This document shows positions 59,627 through 64,000 of a stretch of 64,000 nucleotides of DNA, in pieces (position 1 is the first letter of the stretch; the number at the start of each line of letters is the position of its first letter). Source of the stretch: JAFGBI01 sp964480725 (lineage in GTDB: Bacteria > Myxococcota_A > Polyangia > Polyangiales > Polyangiaceae); assembly GCA_964480725.1 (NCBI GenBank), contig CAYZQO010000022.1, positions 1-64,000 on the forward strand, in the 5' to 3' direction. Below the pieces are notes generated by a model. It saw only the letters and a program-made list of their open reading frames with translations. It was not told where the DNA came from and did not search any database. Made by a program: the position numbers and the translations under genes.

Positions 59627-62600
59627 GCAACCCCGAGAACCCCGATCGCAAGGACGAGGGGCCGTCCGTCGGCTCCCACTTCCCGGGAGCCGGTCGCAGT
59701 GCGCGCGCCGGCGACATCGGCGAGGAGCTCGGCGGCGACCTCGACTTCGAACCCGACGCGCTCCTCGATTCGCTGCTCGCCGAGCCGGATCCCCCCGCAC
59801 CGCCGCCGGACGAGGCGGCGCCGCCGGTCGCGCCCCGCGCAGCGCGACCGCTAGCGCCGCCTCGGCCGGATCCGCGCGGAGCTAACTCGGCGGCCCCACC
59901 GCCGCCCCGGCGCCGGCTCGACGCGCCGCCGCCCGCCGCGCGCCCTGCACCGGCCGCAGCGCCTCGTCGCGCCCCACCGCCGGCTCTCCCCGCGGCACCA
60001 CGCCGCGGGGGGTTGCCCGAGCTTTCGCGGCGACCCGTCCCGCGGCCGGCTCCCGGCGGCCTGGTCGAACCGTCGGCAGCGGCTGCGCGGATCGCGGACG
60101 AGGCCGAGGTCGGCACCGTTCCCCCGATCGAGGCGCCCCGCGCGGGTTCCGCGGCGGCCAGCGCCCTTGACCGCGCTGAGCCCATCCCCCGCGAGGAAGA
60201 CCCCGCCGCCGGGCTCGAGGACGGCACGGCGTTGCTCGAGGAGCTCGACGAACTCGAGGATGACAGCGTCCACGAAGCGACTCCAGCCGCACCGACCGCG
60301 GCGACCGGAGCGCCCGACGGGAGTGAAACCGCGCCCCTGCCTCGAAACGACGCGGAGCGCGAACGCCGCGGGGACCGCCCCGTCGCGACCGAAGCGGAGC
60401 CCGAGCAAGCCCCGGCCGCCACGGCGAGCGAGCCGCCGGGAGCCGCCCCCGGCGCCCCCGACGAGTTGCCTCCGGAGGGCGACGCGCCCGGCCTGGAGGA
60501 GGATCCCGTCGACGGTCTCGATAGCCTTCCGCCAAGCGCCTTCGTGGCCCCGGCAAGCCTCCGACCGGAGCCCCCTCGCGGCAACGACGCCGCCTGGTCG
60601 GACGAGCGCCCCGCGGCGACGTTCCTCTCCGAGCAGGGCCAGATCGCTGAATTCTCCGCGCGCGCGGCCTGGTTCGAGGCCGAGGCGGCGGCCAGCACGG
60701 ACGTCGGCGCGCGCGCGCGCGGCCTGCTGATCGCGAGCGAGCTCTGGGCGCTCTGCGGTGAGGTGGGACGGGCGCGGGACGCAGCGGAGCGGGCCGTGAA
60801 GACGGCCCCGGGCATGCCGCTGGCGACGCGCCAGGTGCGCTGGCTCGCGTCGCTCAGCGGGGACCAACGCTTCGTCTCGACGGCACTCGAGATCGAGACG
60901 CGGGCCTCGGCGACCGCCGACGCGCGGCTGCACGCGGCCTGCCTGAACGCCGAGATCCGGCGCGTCTCCTTCGGCGACGCCGAGGGCGCGCTGCAGCGCG
61001 CCGACCTCGCAACGCGCCTGGACCCGACCGATCCTCGGCCGCACCTGCTGCGCGTTTCGAGCCACCTCGGCGCTGCCCTCGCGCCTTCGCGCCACGCGCT
61101 TCAGGCCCTGTCTATCCCCGACGAGCCGAGCCTCGCCGTGCTCCGCGCCGCCGTGCAGCAGCTAGCGCGACGCCGGGGGCTCGGTGACCCCGACAGCGAG
61201 CCCCCGGTGCCGAGCGTCGCCTTCGAAGACGCGCGGCGGGCGCTGACCCGCGGAGACGCTGTCGCCGCCGCCAATGCGCTGACAGTCCTCGCCAACGTCG
61301 ACGGGATCGAGCGCGGCGCGCTGTGGCTCGCCGCCTCGCTGCTCGCGCACGGGCGGGACACGCGAGAGCGCGCCGGCCGGCTGCTCGCCACGCTGCAGCG
61401 CCGGGAGGGGACCACGACAGTGACCCGGGCCGCGCTCGCGCGAGCGCTCGAGCTGGGCGACACCGCGGGCATGCAAGCCGCCCTCGCCGCCGCGCCCGGT
61501 GAGCGCACGTTCTCCGCCGCCGACCGGGTCGTGCTCGGTGTGCTCGGCGGCGCCGACCGCGCAGCGCTCGAGCCCGCACTGGCCGAGATCGCCGAGGACC
61601 CCACGCTCGCCCCGCTCGCGCTGGCGAGCGCCGTCGTCGCCGGCCCGCCGGGCGCCCACCCGCCCGCCTCCGGCGCCAGCGCGCCCGAGGCGGTCACCGT
61701 TCGCCTGGGGCGAGCGCTCGGCGGTGAGGATCTGGCGGAGCTGACCGAGGCGCACGACGCCTTCATGGCCGAGCACGGCGAGTCCGCCCTGGCCCGCGTC
61801 CTCGCCGTCGAGTTGGCGCTGCTCGCGCAAGACGCCCCTGCCCTCGCCATGCAGGTCGCCGCGTGGCCGGCGGCACCGGACGAGCCGACCGAGAGCCGGG
61901 ACCGCCAGCTCGTCGCAGGGTTGATCCTCGAGACAGCGGGGCGGCGCGAGGACGCTCGAGCGGCGCTCGAGGCCGCGCTCGCCGCCGACCCGACCTGCGA
62001 GATGGTGGCGCGAGCGCTCGCCGCGGGTGACGAGGCCGACGACGCCGCGGCACGGTTCGTCTCGCTCGCCGAACAGAGCCCGGACGAGACCTCACAGGCG
62101 CTACTGCTGGTGGAGGCCGCGCTGCGGAGCGGACGCGACGACGCGACCTACGACGCCCTGCTGCGCCGAGCCGCGGAAACCCAGCCCGACTTGCCCTTCG
62201 CGGCCCACCTCGGCGAGCTCTCCGCGCGCCGGCGTGGCGACGTGGAGGCAGTGGTCGACTGGCTACGACTGCGGCGCCTCGCGGCGACGGACACCCTCGA
62301 GCGCGCGCTCGACGCGACCCGGGAGGCGCTCCTCGTCGCCGACGCTGCGCCCGAGGATGCGGCGCGCCTGCTGGAGGAGGCACTAGCGGCCCGCCCGGAG
62401 GACGCCGGGCTGCACGCGCTCTCCGAACGGGTGTCGCCGGCCCCTGGCTCGAGGCGCGGGAAATGGCGCGAGGCCCTGGCGCCGTCGCTGGACGAGGCGG
62501 CGGCGCGCGCGCTGCTGACGGTGGCCAGCCTCGAATACGAGCTCGGCGGAGGGGAAGAGGACGCGCTCCGCAGCGCCGAGGGGGCGGCCGCGCGGGGCTC

Positions 62601-64000
62601 CGCCTTCGCGCGGGTCGTCACCGAGCGCCTGGCGCGGACGACCGCGAGCGCGGCGGTCCTCGCCGAGCGGTGGGCGGCCGAGGCGGAGGCGGCGACCGAT
62701 CCCGTGGGTCGCCGCCCGCTGTACGCGCGACTGGCCGACTTGGCGACGGCCCAGGACGACGCGGAGTCCGCCCTCCGCTGGACGCGCGCGCTGCTGGCAG
62801 ACGACCCGTCCGACCTCGCGGCCCTCCGGCGGCTCGAACACGCCTTCCTCGACGTGGATCACCCGGTCGAGCTCGAGCCCATCGCGACCGAGCTGTCCCG
62901 CGTGCTCGACCGCGCGGAGTCCATCGCGCACGCGCAAACGGCGGTGCGCCTGCGCGCCCGGCTCGGGAGGTGGGACGAGAGCCGCGAGCTGGTCGAGTCC
63001 ATCTACCGGCATGGCGACCCGGGGCTCTGGACGCTGCGCCAGCTCTCCGCCCACGCCCGCGCGGCGGGCGACGACGAGGAACTGCTGGCCGCCGACCAGC
63101 AGCTCCTCGGGCGGGCGAACCGCGCGATCGACGCGGCGACCCTCGCGCTCCGCGCCGGCGAGGTCGCATCCCGGCTCGATCGCCTCGAAGACGCCCGCGG
63201 CCTGCTCCAGCGCGCGGTGGAGATGCTGCCCGAACACCTGGTGGCGCTGACCACCTACGCCGAGATCCTCGAGGCGCTCTGCGACCACGAGGAGGCAGCC
63301 ACGGTGCTGGAGACGCTGGCCCAATCGTGCCAAGTCGACGCGCACCGCGTGGAGGCGTGGCATCGGGCGGGGGTCCTCTGGCAGGACAAGCTCCAGAATC
63401 GGGAGCGTGCGTGCGTCGCGCTCGAGCGCGCAGCCGAGCTCGAGCCGAGCCACGAGGAGGTGTTCGCGCGCCTGCAGGCCCTGTACGTCGAGGGCGGTGA
63501 CCGCGCCGCGCTGGCGGTGCTGCTCGAGCGCCGGCTGGCGCAGACGACCGATCCCGAGGAGCGCGTCCGCCTCGAGATCACCCGCGGTCGCGCGCTCGCC
63601 GAGGTCGGGGACCGAGGGGCCGCCAAGAGCGCGGTCGCGGCGGCGCTCGACGCCAACCCGGACCACGTCGAGGCACTCGCGACCTACGCGGACCTCTGCC
63701 TCGCCGACGGTGACTGGGAGGGGGCCGAGCAGGCGTGGATCCGCCTGGCCCGCCGCGCCGCCGAGCCCGAGCGGCAGGCGGACATCTACCGGAGGCTCGG
63801 CACGCTCTACGACGATCAGCTGCCGAACCCCCAACGCGCGGAGCTGGCGTACCTCGAGGTGCTCAAGCGCCACCCGAGCGACGTCGACGCGACCCGTCGC
63901 CTGGTCGCGGTGCACGGGCGGCTCGGCCAGCCCGAGCGCAGTGTAGAGCTGCAGACGGAGCTCGTGAACCGCGCCGAGGACGCCGAGGAGAAGCGGGACC
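59623..64000 (+). CDS. Giant TPR-repeat protein, cut by window edge (at least 1459 residues)
   Basis: The frame from ATG 59623 has no stop to the window end. The first about 320 residues are acidic, Pro/Ala-rich and low-complexity, with clusters such as EELDELEDD and PPPDEAAPP. After that come regular TPR-like helices (for example CGEVGRARDAAERAVKTAP, SHEEVFARLQALYVEGGDRAALAVL, and repeated LL-R-x-L patterns). The start overlaps the upstream giant TPR stop by four bases. The N-terminal low-complexity block may be a disordered scaffold region. Function and full length are unknown. Confidence 0.75.
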   Translation, partial: MSNPENPDRKDEGPSVGSHFPGAGRSARAGDIGEELGGDLDFEPDALLDSLLAEPDPPAPPPDEAAPPVAPRAARPLAPPRPDPRGANSAAPPPPRRRLDAPPPAARPAPAAAPRRAPPPALPAAPRRGGLPELSRRPVPRPAPGGLVEPSAAAARIADEAEVGTVPPIEAPRAGSAAASALDRAEPIPREEDPAAGLEDGTALLEELDELEDDSVHEATPAAPTAATGAPDGSETAPLPRNDAERERRGDRPVATEAEPEQAPAATASEPPGAAPGAPDELPPEGDAPGLEEDPVDGLDSLPPSAFVAPASLRPEPPRGNDAAWSDERPAATFLSEQGQIAEFSARAAWFEAEAAASTDVGARARGLLIASELWALCGEVGRARDAAERAVKTAPGMPLATRQVRWLASLSGDQRFVSTALEIETRASATADARLHAACLNAEIRRVSFGDAEGALQRADLATRLDPTDPRPHLLRVSSHLGAALAPSRHALQALSIPDEPSLAVLRAAVQQLARRRGLGDPDSEPPVPSVAFEDARRALTRGDAVAAANALTVLANVDGIERGALWLAASLLAHGRDTRERAGRLLATLQRREGTTTVTRAALARALELGDTAGMQAALAAAPGERTFSAADRVVLGVLGGADRAALEPALAEIAEDPTLAPLALASAVVAGPPGAHPPASGASAPEAVTVRLGRALGGEDLAELTEAHDAFMAEHGESALARVLAVELALLAQDAPALAMQVAAWPAAPDEPTESRDRQLVAGLILETAGRREDARAALEAALAADPTCEMVARALAAGDEADDAAARFVSLAEQSPDETSQALLLVEAALRSGRDDATYDALLRRAAETQPDLPFAAHLGELSARRRGDVEAVVDWLRLRRLAATDTLERALDATREALLVADAAPEDAARLLEEALAARPEDAGLHALSERVSPAPGSRRGKWREALAPSLDEAAARALLTVASLEYELGGGEEDALRSAEGAAARGSAFARVVTERLARTTASAAVLAERWAAEAEAATDPVGRRPLYARLADLATAQDDAESALRWTRALLADDPSDLAALRRLEHAFLDVDHPVELEPIATELSRVLDRAESIAHAQTAVRLRARLGRWDESRELVESIYRHGDPGLWTLRQLSAHARAAGDDEELLAADQQLLGRANRAIDAATLALRAGEVASRLDRLEDARGLLQRAVEMLPEHLVALTTYAEILEALCDHEEAATVLETLAQSCQVDAHRVEAWHRAGVLWQDKLQNRERACVALERAAELEPSHEEVFARLQALYVEGGDRAALAVLLERRLAQTTDPEERVRLEITRGRALAEVGDRGAAKSAVAAALDANPDHVEALATYADLCLADGDWEGAEQAWIRLARRAAEPERQADIYRRLGTLYDDQLPNPQRAELAYLEVLKRHPSDVDATRRLVAVHGRLGQPERSVELQTELVNRAEDAEEKRD

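Overview
The window is a very GC-rich chromosomal segment from a Gram-negative bacterium, most likely a Myxococcota (former Deltaproteobacteria) such as a Polyangia-type myxobacterium, or a metagenome-assembled relative. This rests on gene content: pilC followed by a PilS-like kinase, ihfA-merR, a membrane Ser/Thr kinase coupled to a TPR protein and a Cys-rich 'DVDCGG' lipoprotein, many lipoproteins, very large TPR proteins and a Zn-ribbon/TPR protein. One 100-N scaffold gap (52403-52502) lies inside a tandem repeat. I saw no tRNA, rRNA, IS element, prophage or CRISPR array.

Layout. 1-2.9 kb: a secreted protein cut by the left edge and preceded by a near-consensus sigma-54 promoter, then a PilS-like kinase and pilC (all minus). 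3-9 kb: a beta-lactamase-fold serine hydrolase, a double-FHA membrane protein, and two related SGNH hydrolases facing each other. 9-14 kb (minus): a lipoprotein, ssb, merR-like and ihfA genes, and a processive membrane GT2. 14-20 kb: polA, an FAD oxidoreductase translationally coupled to a GT2, and an HAD-IB phosphatase. 20-25 kb: hrpB and mutS, convergent. 25-30.5 kb (minus): two coupled large lipoproteins and a 59-aa conserved-looking small protein. 30.7-38.5 kb: DUF4350 and MoxR (overlapping), DUF1015, an Omp85-like outer-membrane protein on the opposite strand, a Sel1-like protein, and DUF58. 38.5-42.6 kb: rsmA plus a small lipoprotein, facing a kinase-TPR-lipoprotein operon. 42.9-49.3 kb: an isolated atpD-atpC pair (minus), divergent from dnaG-rpoD. 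49.3-64 kb: three giant TPR proteins and a small degenerate parvulin.

How the genes work together. Much of the window is information processing: polA, mutS, ssb, ihfA, hrpB, dnaG, rpoD, rsmA. The rest is mainly cell-envelope biology: pilus assembly, glycan synthesis and modification (two GT2s, the FAD enzyme, the SGNH pair), lipoproteins, outer-membrane assembly and MoxR/DUF58 envelope maintenance. The least explained parts are the TPR block (49-64 kb), the lipoprotein pair (25-30 kb), the convergent SGNH pair and the sigma-54 promoter at the left edge. I found no clear, self-contained undescribed defence or biosynthetic system; the TPR block is the best candidate for unexplained biology.
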